NCBI GenBank assembly: GCA_963969395.1 | Contig: OZ017804.1 | Span: 15,376,001-15,440,000 of the forward strand | Source: Pseudoscleropodium purum | Lineage: Eukaryota; Streptophyta; Bryopsida; Hypnales; Brachytheciaceae | Direction of reading: 5' to 3' | Length of the DNA: 64,000 nt | Shown here: positions 27,481 to 36,788 of the stretch, in pieces | Numbering within the stretch: the first letter of the stretch is position 1 | Layout of the letters: every line of letters begins with the position of its first letter | The notes under the pieces: model-generated | Seen by the model: the letters and a program-made list of their open reading frames with translations, nothing else | What the model was told of the DNA's origin: nothing | Databases searched by the model: none | Translations under genes and position numbers: made by a program

Positions 27481-27885
27481 GGGCAGGGTTGATAGGACGG
27501 TCGGACGCGGACGCTGTGTTCGTAGCGTCCGCTGACATTCGCGGTCCCGGCGGACGCAGCGTTCGCTGGGACCGCCCCGTCTGCGGTCACTCCCTTAATC
27601 CTTAAACAATTAAATATTAAATGAAGTGCAATGGTTCTCGATTTGTTAGAAGAAAAAAAATGTTTCCTTAGAATTAAAGGGAAAATAAACCATTTTCATG
27701 AGTTATATTAATTTTTTGGGAAATGAAACCCTACTAACTCAAAGTAGACAAGAACCGCCCCGTCCGCCCCGTCCGTCCGCCTTCTGACGGCAGGAGGGAC
27801 GCTGCGTCCGCTAGCGTCCATAAGGACAAATGTCCGGGTTACGGACGCTATTTTGGGGCGGATGTATTGATTTGTCAAACCCTAT
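27481..27885. mobile_element. 405-bp GC-rich MITE, PIF/Harbinger-like, with proven empty site
   Basis: D2 carries the uninterrupted site at 53814-53817 (TGTATTAGG), while D1 has ATTA at both ends (27477-27480 and 27886-27889) around this insert. The target duplication is therefore ATTA, or TTA if one more base belongs to the element. The ends are imperfect inverted repeats: GGGCAGGGTTGA on the left, and ATAGGGTTTGA when the right end is read in reverse. The inside has GC-rich GGACGC/GCGTCC repeats near each end that could pair. It has no coding capacity. A TTA-type target fits PIF/Harbinger-derived MITEs. Confidence 0.85.
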
Positions 27886-28209
27886 ATTAGGATGTATTGA
27901 TGTGAATGATTTTCTTTTAATGAAGACATGCCACGTGTAAAAGAAATACAAGAAATACTTAGTTACTCATACTTTCACATAGTTTGTACATGGCTTATCA
28001 CTATCTATTCAAAAAAACAACCTACACAATGAAACAAAAAGACTAAATCTCTAATATCTTTGAAATAAAGTTGAAAAATGCTATTTTTCATGGTGAGAAT
28101 GATTTGTTAAATAATAATGATAATAATATAGATAATAAATTTTTTAAAGCTATATTCAAAACTAAAACTTTACATGTTATTTTCCCTTATTACCTATATA
28201 CCGATATTA

Positions 28210-28830
28210 GGGCAATGATCGGCTTGGGGTATCCCTCTTTAGACACACTAATTTAGTTATTTTTGTTGAAAGCCTCCAATGTTTGTCTAATTTGTTCATT
28301 TTGATCAAGTAAGAAGATCCTAAAATTCAAAAAAAAAATTGTGCACCTCAACAACATCAAGATGTATATTCATATTGATTTTTTAAGGAAAAAAACTAAA
28401 TTTGTGAATCTTTTCATAGATGTGAGAAAACCCACTAAATTTTGGAAATTGCAACCTCTATAGTGTACAATTTTGAAAATGTTTTTTTAATAAAATTAAT
28501 TGTTTTATGTATTGGACCACTTTATGTAAGTCACATCCAAAAATGATATTAAAAAAAAATTATTTGGTATTCCAAATGCTTGTTTTCAAGAATTTTATGT
28601 GTTTAGGACAACACTAATTTTTTTCACTAAAAATTCATTAAAAAATTATAAATTCTTTTTTTGTGTTGAGTTTTTTTTTCCTTGATACATTATAAGTTCA
28701 GGCATTTAAAACCACATTTTGTGAAACCATAATTTATTGCATTTAAAGGATGAAGTTGTTTGACACACTACAGTAGATTGACATTATTGTTAAGACAATG
28801 TTTTTGGGTACCCCAAGCCAACCATTACCC
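28210..28830. mobile_element. 621-bp inverted-repeat element with ATTA target duplication and empty site
   Basis: D2 reads straight through at 54134-54137 (one ATTA). D1 has ATTA at 28206-28209 and again at 28831-28834, with this insert between. The terminal repeats are about 25 bp: GGGCAATGATCGGCTTGGGG against GGGTAATGGTTGGCTTGGGG from the other end. The interior is AT-rich and non-coding. The GGG ends and the ATTA target resemble the neighbouring 27481-27885 element. It is probably a non-autonomous PIF/Harbinger-type element. Confidence 0.85.
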
Positions 28831-30047
28831 ATTATTCATATCATTCATTTCATAAATGTTGACAAAATGATTCAAATCATTTCTATTGGAATATAATGTT
28901 TTTTTAGGCATTTTCTTTGTCAATATATAAATGTCTTTTTCTATCAAAAAAATGAAATTGCATAGTTACTTTATAAAAATAAGTATTCTTAGTGCCTTTT
29001 CTTGGGATCAAAATGAAAAAAGCCTTATAGCTTTTGCAATACTTATCAAAGTAACATGAAATAAAGCATTATAAGTAGAGCATAATAAGGAGGACTTAAC
29101 TATAAAAATAACCACTTGCTATTTCACCATTTATGAGCCTATTTTTCTAAATTTCAAAAAGAACTTTTTGAATGACATAATTCTTTCAAAATTATCATTT
29201 CCCATGCAAAACTAAGATCTTCATCCTTCTTTTATTTTCTAAAAAATCAAATTGGAGGACGTATTAGTTTATCTGTCCTAAAAGTTTAGAAAAAGATCAT
29301 CTAAATCCAAAAATTTGTTTTTGATTTGTATAAAAATATAAATATAGTTCAAAGAGGAAATATGATAATGGAATTCAAAGTTATTTTGATTACCTACATC
29401 AATTTGGATGAAAAATCTTTTCAAAAAATAGTTTTCTTAGAGTATAAATGAGGATTCAAGTTTAATAAAAAAATTATTATTATTGTTTTTTCAGTTTTAC
29501 TACAAGTGTTTATAATTCTACTTTGCGGACAAATAACAATCATGAACTTCACTACCGCATTTGCCGGCACTAAGAAAACCATCTACAATATTTGATGCAA
29601 TTTTCTTATAGGATACATTAATTGTACATTCTTTTGGAGTTGTAGATAATACAATCTCAAAAGCATCTTTCTAACATACATCCCTTCAATACTACAATCT
29701 ATAACAATGCAACCAAACTTCAATTTGTATGTTCATTTGGCTACTAGAATTGAACAAAAAACTATAATTAATGCCATTTCATATATGTATACAATAAACC
29801 ATGAAGTTTGGCACTTTGGTGCCAAATACTTCATTTAGGTCTTAGATAAGTTACAACATTTTAAAATGTTATTTTTTGAGAAATTAGTCATTACATTCAA
29901 AGAAGCATCAATAATATTCAATAATTGTCTTGCACACGTGCAAAAGCCATTAATCAATAGAGTCTACAAATGAAAAGACAAGTCCTTTATACAAGTTGGG
30001 TGGTAGGAGGTAAAACAACACATGAGGGGGATGTAAATTAGGATTAG

Positions 30048-30672
30048 TAGGAATTCAACCCTCATAGTTAAGTCAAATTAAAGCATGAACCGTGGTCAAA
30101 GTTGAAATTTCAGACCTCATTTAGGCGTAAGGTAGATGTACCTCATACCAACCACTAACCTAATACCACCCAAATGTACGGCTATCATTGATTCTAGAGT
30201 GAGAATTTGTGACGGTACGACAAGTGAAGTTAAGGCATGTCTTTGTGTTATAAATTCTCATTCTAGAATCAACAAGTGTCCTACATTTGGGAGGTATTAG
30301 GTCAACGATTGGTATTAGGTCAAGCTATCTTAGTAGAAAAAGTTTCTCCGAAAACCTTTGAGCTTGGTGAATGTGGAAAATCAAGCTGACTTTTGTCTCC
30401 AAAAAATAGTTTGATATTTGAAGCCTCCAATCAAAAGTTATAGACAATTTTCAAAGAAGGGTTGGAAGGGACCTTTTTTTAACATTTTCAAACATCCTCT
30501 TTGAATTTTGTCCATAACTTTTGATTGGAGGCTTCAAATCTCAAACTGATTTTTGACGATGAAATTTTGTTTGATTTCCTTACTTTTCTTAGTTCAAAGG
30601 CTTTTGAAAAAATTACTCTACTACGACAAAATGTGGTCTAAAGTTCAACTTTGATTATAATTCCTACATTTT
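30048..30672. repeat. FB2: imperfect inverted repeat with a second hairpin inside its left arm
   Basis: The inner stem is strongest: GAAGCCTCCAATCAAAAG at 30420-30437 pairs with its complement near 30519-30536. Weaker pairing continues outward to about 30330 and 30630. Beyond the nested hairpin it resumes at about 30048-30130 (GTAGGAATT, GTCAAAGTTGAA) against 30610-30672. It is conserved in D2 at about 55352-55976. No frame is present. Confidence 0.7.
30138..30326. mobile_element. Hairpin MITE-like insert in the left arm of FB2
   Basis: About 75-base arms (30141-30212 and 30248-30324) pair over CCTAATACC, CCCAAATGTA and TTGATTCTAGA around a loop of about 35 bases. The surrounding FB2 arm continues on both sides, so this is a later insertion into it. 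It is shared by D2 at about 55442-55630, so it predates the duplication. No clear target duplication was seen. Confidence 0.65.
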
Positions 30673-31317
30673 GACAATGAGCAATCAAGCTCTAATCTTC
30701 AAATTGTCCCATACCCTTTGAACATTCATGACGGAAAATGAATTTCATTATGAAAATGACCTCTTCACTCTTCTCTCTCAATAAATGTCAATGAAGTAAA
30801 TCCTTCATTGTGCCATCAAAGTGTGTCTCGATGGTGAATGGTCGATGATGGATTAGTTATTGACTCAATGGATTGTTATTTTAAAGAAAAAATTGACACG
30901 AATAAAGTTAACCCTTTATGGTAGAAGCACCAATTGTCGACCATGCCCAATAACCAACTTGTAGGGTGTAACCATTTCCAACCAAGATTGAAACAAATTT
31001 CCAACTAAAGTTGGGAATGTTTTTTTTGTGTCCTTTTCAATGTTAGGACTAATAATGTTGTGACACATGTCCTAAAGTAGTGACCAAGAAAGCAAGAAGT
31101 AGTGAGTAGGAAAGTAATTCAATTGTGATTAGAATTGGAAGACTTTAGACATTCGCTACTAGTGAAATGCACTTAATGACTCCCCAAATTCAAAGTAATT
31201 TGAAAATTTCACAATAAAATTTTGAAAAATTCACAATCTCCATGTATCCTATTTGCCTCATGTTGCTCACCATTTGCTCCTAAATAGCTTACTTGATCAG
31301 CTACTGGTACTTCTACC

Positions 31318-31431
31318 ATACTGCAATGGACTTTGAATGGATCCTTTGGGTTTTCAACAAACCATCTTTACATTTATTTCTACATTCAGCTGTCCGGTCC
31401 CTGAATTAGCAGAGTTTGGCACTTTTTTTTC
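31318..31431 (+). other. Foreign fragment replacing the end of R3
   Basis: R1 and R4 share CCAATGTCCGGGAAGAAC at the R border. R3 instead has 114 bp here, then rejoins at GAACCGG. About 85 bp of it (31346-31430) repeats 32467-32550, the stretch directly after the TATA box. It carries GTCCCTGAATTAG as in R4, not GTCCGTG as in R3 and R1, so it came from another copy or from an older state. Confidence 0.8.
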
Positions 31432-31449
31432 GAACCGGTAGTTAGTTCA

Positions 31450-31632
31450 TTGTTAGCCGGTGCCTTTGGAAAAATAACTGGTTGGAGTGTCAAAATGGAG
31501 GATGGAAAACCGAACAAAACATTAGTAGGACTGGCAATCTACCGGTGTGCAAAATTAAATGGGGGCTATTTAGCGACCACTTCCATGAAATGGTCAAATC
31601 TTAGCCGCTTGCAATTTAGAATTCAAGGCTAA
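31450..31632 (+). other. Short open frame next to the R end, shared by three copies
   Basis: A frame of about 60 codons, also at 6113-6295 (minus) and 56650-56838, with a few residue changes between copies. It reads like protein (contains KITGWSVKMEDGKP) but fits no family I know. There is no nearby promoter, and the R4 version is open further upstream. Probably not a gene. Confidence 0.12.
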
Positions 31633-32052
31633 TACCCGGGTTACTAGAGGTGGGTATCTTCTTGGACAAGGTGGACACTACTTTTTCTTAAACTGACTTT
31701 GAAGATATATACAAAGATTGAAGCTTTGTCTAGTATTTGAATCTTTCTTATTGTAGAAGTGGCTTGGTGGTAGAGCAAGAGTATTACATAGTTTTTGGAG
31801 TAATCATGGAGAAGTTTTCAAGTTTTTTGTAGGAGCTAAATTTCTTGAAAATGAAGATTTTCACTAATTCTTTGTGGTATTACAAATTGATATTTATTTA
31901 AGCCTATCACTTAGAATTGTCATAGTTATCTAGTTGTATTTAGGGTTGTTTGGCACCATTACTAGTTGCATGCTTACCACACTACAATTAGTGATGATGT
32001 TTGAGGGTTGATATCAAAGTTGGATTTTGGCACCATGACAAATAACATCAAT

Positions 32053-32095
32053 GATATGCAAGTTTTACAAGTAATCCAGGCAAAACTTGCATATC
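32053..32095. other. 14-bp stem-loop in R3
   Basis: GATATGCAAGTTTT at 32053-32066 and its exact complement at 32082-32095 enclose a 15-base loop. R4 has the same structure near 57260-57302 with one mismatch in the stem. Confidence 0.65.
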
Positions 32096-32334
32096 AATAT
32101 TCAAGCTATGTTGAATGAAGTTACTGCATCAACCAAGAAATCTTGCTCATTGACATCAAGTTGCAAATACTTTGATCAATGAAGAGTTGATAAATTTGAG
32201 GCATGTGAGAACAATACATACTTAAATGACAATCCCAATAGTTTAGAACCTAATTGCCATGAAAAATAGATTATTTCCAACTTATATGGAGGATGTAATA
32301 CAACCTTTGTAAATTTGAAGTTGAAGGAAATTGT

Positions 32335-32458
32335 CCGGTGAGAATTTGATACCAGAGGAAATAAACCGGAAGATTTTGATAAGGAGAGGATGCAACCGGT
32401 GCCTCTAGGAAAAGAAACCGGTCCCTTTATAAAGAGGAGGAAAATTACCGGGGCAACT
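32335..32458 (+). promoter_or_regulatory. Promoter-like stretch: TATA box with CCGG motifs about 30 bp apart
   Basis: CCGG cores start at 32335, 32366, 32396, 32418 and 32448, giving spacings of 31, 30, 22 and 30 bp. A further core lies at 32515. Most sit in ACCGG or ACCGGT. TTTATAAAG at 32426-32434 is a good TATA box on the plus strand, which would place a start site at about 32458. The first ATG after that is at 32564. All six motifs and the TATA box are kept in R4 (57542-57665), where the box reads CTATAAAG. The motifs could bind a regulator or a transposase. That is inference. Confidence 0.45.
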
Positions 32459-32563
32459 CAAAAAACTTGGGTTTTCAACAAACCATCTTTACATTTATTT
32501 CTACATTCAGCTGTCCGGTCCGTGAATTAGCAGAGTTTGGCACTTTTTTTCAATTAAATTCAG

Positions 32564-32902
32564 ATGAACCTGCTCTCTGAATACAGTACCAATCTATATC
32601 GGAATGTTCTGTGGAATGAAATGATGGAGTGACTGCCCCTACCGCTGCCTCCTTCGGTGGCTGCTCAGGAAACGGACGCTGGCAGCAGCAGCACACCACC
32701 CACCATGATCGCCGTCAATGCCAAGTGGAAGCTGGATTCCAGGATTCCGTCGAATGCCCAAAGAAGCAGAAGCAGAATTCCCGGAATTCCGTTGAATGTT
32801 GCTGGAGCTGAATTCACGGTCTTCCTGCCGTCAGTCACCAAGAGTGAGGCTGGCGTCAAGCCAACACCTGAAATGAAAGTGGCATTTCAACCACCGCGCT
32901 AA
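32564..32902 (+). pseudogene. Candidate short gene of R, one in-frame TGA, unrecognised
   Basis: The first ATG after the putative start site begins 22 codons (MNLLSEYSTNLYRN...), then a TGA, after which the same frame runs on for 93 codons to a TAA at 32900. The second part is GC-richer than its flanks, begins with a Pro/Leu stretch (LPLPLPPS), then Ser/Thr, then a basic Arg/Ser stretch (residues near RSRSRIPG), and ends QPPR. If translation restarts, the best ATG is 32705 (ACCATGATC), giving 65 residues. No signal peptide or membrane segment is seen. From GTG at 32657 to the stop the product is identical in R1, R3 and R4, although R3 and R4 differ elsewhere. It could be a decayed gene, a two-ORF message, or chance. 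No family recognised. Confidence 0.35.
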
Positions 32903-34865
32903 CATAGATTCATGCTGCACATAATGCACTTGGTGGACGGTTGTGCCATTGCACCGCATACACCAGTATCACCGTCCATTTCAAGGGAATTTGGGGTCCC
33001 TCATGGAAGGTGTTGATCTCTGCTTCACATAGAAAATGAACAAGCAAAATAGTCCCAATGGAGAGGACAACACAAGGGCAATAACAAGGTGGAATTGGGA
33101 ATCATTGGGGTAAGGATTGGGGTTCATTCATGGTATTGTTAAAGTTAGTGGTGGTTTTAATTGTAAGGTGACAATTTTGGTAGTGCTTTTTGATTTAACC
33201 CTTGAAGAAGGTCTAGGATACCAATTTTGGACACAACATGATATTTTCTTATGTCTTTGACAACCACTTGACTGTGTGGGCAATGTTGTGATACTATGAG
33301 TCCAAGTATTTTCTAGTAAGCATCAAATGGATTTTGGAATCATCCTAGTTAGTTATCATCAAATGCCTCTTGGAACTTTCCTTGCTAAAAATATACATCC
33401 AATTCATTTCATTTCTAAAATTTCCAAAAACACTTCCACATTGCTTCTTTAAATATATACCAATGGACAAAAATTGATCATCATTTCTTGCACGTCTACG
33501 TTACAACATAGTGAATAAAATCGAATTGAGGTGTAGTTGCAACAATGAGACTGCACCTCAAAATGTAATGATAAGTGTAGTACAATTATTCCTATTAGAG
33601 TGTTTGAATTTATAAATAGTTTGTTAGCAAAAAGAAAGGGTTTTAGTGCACCAAAGTATGCAATATTTGAATACCACATGTAAAAGTCATAAAGGTTCAA
33701 GGCTTTTCTATAGATAATCTAAAACCAATAGGAATTATGATGTTGAGGTGGTAAACATTCAAAACAAACTTTTCCCAATGAGATCTTAGTCATTATAACT
33801 TGGTGAGTGAAAACAAGTGCATGATAAAAGTGTAGATGGAAATTAGATTTTGTAAATTTGCTCCTAATGTTGTACCCAAATTTAGCACTTATTTAACTGC
33901 AAAGTCTTAATCCTAAAATTTTTATAATGGTATGTCTACAAAACACACTTTAAAGTTTAGTTCAAAATGTCCACTTTTCATACAATCAATCCAAGTTCAA
34001 AATAATTATTAGAATTATGAGATTGAACAATAGGATACATAGGGTCTCAAGTTAGTAAAGAGTGACCACTAGAACACACACAACTAGACTAATTTATCAT
34101 GTAAGTCTTTTTACAGTTCATTTCATGGTTCATTACACTATAAAAAACTTGTGTTTTAGTTGATTTAGGTAATTACCTTGGCCTATGTAAACTATGTTTT
34201 CACTTGTAAAGATAACTTTTGAAGTAAATATCAATAGACTTTAGCATTGAATATAAAACAAATAAACAATGGACAAGTATTGAAAAATTGTGTTGAAGAA
34301 ACTTTAGGATATGGCTTAAGAGATAAAACTCCAAAAGTGGAAAACAAATTGAAGATTGTAGCATTAAAAAAAATATATCATTTCGTGAATAACAAATTTT
34401 GATTGTTGGCAAAACCAAGTTCCAAACATCTTTGCCATGAAATTGACAAAGTCAATCCCAATAATGACTAATTCTTAGCAAGCATCATGTATATCCTATG
34501 TAATTTTTCTTTTGAATATATATAAAAATCAAACTATGCAATGAATTTCATGTTCTATTTTGACAAGAAGTAATATATGTTCTTGCAATCTAAAAATCTT
34601 TGCATCTTTCAACCCACTGATAAGATTGTTCATAAGCCTTCTATATAGAAAAGATCTAATAACCCCTTATTGTCTATGGACACCACTTTAGGCATTTTGA
34701 GATCTAAGAGCCCTTATTGACTTTATAATTTGAAATTTTTGCACGAAATTTTAGAAAGGATGCTCCTTATCTCAACTTGCATGCGAAGCTTTGTTTCACA
34801 TCATTCAGATAAACATTAAAAAAGTTATAGGTATCTTTATTGATTTCTGTGTCAAAGGGGGTAGC
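32903..34865. other. AT-rich part of R3 between short gene and core
   Basis: About 2 kb without a supportable gene; frames are under 84 codons. R4 differs by a 15-bp deletion near 58467 and a 26-bp deletion near 58769, the latter between two GTGT repeats. R1 has the R3 form at both places. Confidence 0.6.
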
Positions 34866-35243
34866 TCAATTTCTTTTGAAAGTTACAATGAAGAGCAAAC
34901 CTACGTTGCTGGTGGTGGGAGGCTTGAAGAACTCTTACCGCTCCAGTGGAAGAGTGCTCGAGTTCGGCCGAAGAAGATACCCCAGTTTGATGGCACAATG
35001 ATCATGGACAGGAATGTCATGAATGGCGAGCTGCTCTAGCTTGAGGACAGAATTTCTGTCGTGGTCTGCAGTCAACAGCAGTTTGTGCACCCAGCTCCTT
35101 ACGCTAAGCTTGTCGCTTTGAATCCACCACATGTGGTGGTTTCAGAGTCTCTGCAATTCCTCCGTGCAACATGGCTCCTTTTGTCGTGCTCCTTGCCCAT
35201 GAACTCACCTCTTCCCAGTACTTTTGAGCATGTGGGAAGCTGA
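34866..35243 (+). pseudogene. Core frame split by a single TAG, conserved in three copies
   Basis: The frame reads through SFESYNEEQTYVAGGGRLEE and about 35 more residues to TAG at about 35037, then continues in the same frame from LEDRISVV for about 65 codons to a TGA at 35241. It marks the abrupt rise in GC at the start of the core. The TYVAGGGR stretch faintly resembles a kelch blade, but the rest does not. The same stop is present in R1 and R4. It is either a relic exon or a chance frame. Confidence 0.22.
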
Positions 35244-35647
35244 GAATCTGGTGGGAATTTCACTCAACTGGATCCTTCCACACCCCTCCTGGAGGAACGG
35301 CATGAGTGCCTAGTTTGGTAGAAACACCTGAAGCCGTCAAGACACACTCCGGCATAATTTATTTTCCAAACTTTTAATTCTATCTTTTGAAGTTTTGTAC
35401 AACCTACCAACAAAAGGCATCGAGCAGAATCTGGTTCCATCAAAGGCCGCAATGAGATGCTTGGTGTTGAGGCAGATTCTCAAAGTGGGCCCAGGGAGCA
35501 AAACCAATATTATTATAAAAGAAACGACGAATGGGAGGCCCTTCGAAAGACCGTCCCAGAAGCTGGAGAGCAGGGTGGGGTCCGAGGACCGAGCTGCTGG
35601 CTCCCTTTAAAACGGGAGCTCCAGCGACTTCATTCTCAGGCTCCGGG

Positions 35648-36040
35648 CTACCAAGAAGTCGTCTCTTGTCTCTCGTCGTCATCACTCGTTTTGTTGTAGG
35701 GCCCCGGTCCGCTCCTGGACCAGCACTCACCTTTGCCTTGTGCCTCTGCCTCTTCGTCACGCGGGCTGTAAGACTGTGACTCCTTTGCTTCCCCCAGAGC
35801 CTTGGCGAGGGAGTCGGTCTGTGTTTGTGTACACCAGCTGGTTGAAATACTGCTCCATGTGCTGCTAGTTTGGTGGCTGCTCAATTCTTCAGGATTGATG
35901 AAGAATCCGGTTTTGTAACAGCGAATGTCACCCTCGGACCCTGGGTTGGCTTTCTGGTAAGTTGGCTGGGAATTCGGTTTCAGATGTGAGTGAATGACAG
36001 CGAGAGAGAGCACGGTAGAATGCGTGCATGCAGCGAGCAT
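35648..36040 (-). other. 130-codon minus-strand open frame in the R3 core
   Basis: The product is hydrophilic and rich in Ser, Thr and Gln, with PGSEGDIRCYKTGFFI in the middle and an acidic end (DEEAEAQGK) that coincides with a donor-like AAAG|GTGAGT at about 35730. It is nearly unchanged in R4, with residue changes and one extra codon. In R2 (about 8990-9400) the donor-like site survives but the frame before it is broken by stops and shifts. No family recognised. The low constraint argues against a working gene. Confidence 0.2.
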
Positions 36041-36512
36041 GGATTTGTTCTTGCGTGCCCTCTCCCGTCGTCATTGATCTTGTCTGTGATTGTAACCAGC
36101 GTTTCTTTCATGACTCAGTCTGCTTCAATTTTTATTTCAATTGATCGGATTCATTTGGGTTCGAAGCTCCGAATCCATGCAATCAGGGTGGATGGGTGGA
36201 CGATCGTTGTGTTTGAAGTGCGATGGGTACAACTTCAAGTGTCCAGTCACCGTGTTTATTCCTCGCATTTTTTGTGAGGCACTGCTTCGAAGTCGTCTTA
36301 CCCTTCGCCTTCAGGATTGAGTTGATTCGAAATACACTTCTCCACGGAGCGGATGCCATAGTTTTGTAAGTGGAGCGGAGAAATGGGATGACTACGAGGA
36401 TTTTGATGGATTGGGTGGCCACCAAAACAGGTTCGATTAGATACGTAAAGGAAGAGATATATCCAGACTGAGCTCTGTTACGCCTGTTGATCGATGGCAT
36501 AAATCCTGATGG

Positions 36513-36788
36513 ATGCATGATGATCAAATTGTTGAGTTGGTGATTCTTGAAATAGAATATTTTTCAATTCGGTTGCAAATCTCCTGTTGGTCGTGGTTTT
36601 CCCTTGCAGAGGAACCTCAAGGCTCCAGAGAGAAGAGTTTGTGTGAACGACTGACGTTTGGGCGTGGTTGTTCGAAGCAGCAACATCAGGAGGATCGTTT
36701 TTTACAGAAACAAATGGAGAGGGTGCTTCTATGGTCTTGTATCCAGCATCAGGTATGGAAAAGAGTTGTTGCATTTAATTACTTCTGA
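36513..36788 (+). other. 91-codon open frame spanning an acceptor-like site
   Basis: The frame runs across CCCTTGCAG (AG at 36608-36609) and a donor-like CAG|GTATGG near 36753, so an exon of about 144 bp could lie between. The acceptor-like site is also kept in R2 (near 10040), but the frame before it is interrupted there. It is present unchanged in R1 (957-1232, minus) and R4 (61946-62221). No recognised domain. Confidence 0.18.

Larger units (their letters stand above)
26639..31317 (+). repeat. D1: AT-rich flank duplicated with R3 (first copy)
   Basis: Co-linear with D2 (52989-56623) apart from small differences and two insertions present only here (27481-27885 and 28210-28830). The left border is abrupt, at TACCATGGAGCTTAG. 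The beginning is rich in G and T, and an internal stretch repeats at about 170 bp (TTTGTTCCATG near 26880 and TTTGTTCCGTG near 27048). There are no coding frames of note. The inverted copy R1 does not share this block. Confidence 0.9.

Noticed and set aside
27390..27605. 71-codon frame at the left side of the GC-rich insert
   Set aside because: It crosses the insertion border, so it exists only because the MITE landed there. D2 lacks it.
32630..32632. In-frame TGA read as selenocysteine
   Set aside because: Land plants lack the selenocysteine system and no SECIS-like hairpin is evident downstream. Decay or chance is simpler.
34866..35036. Kelch-repeat protein fragment
   Set aside because: Only TYVAGGGR resembles a kelch blade. 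The conserved spacing and the following tyrosine and tryptophan positions are missing.
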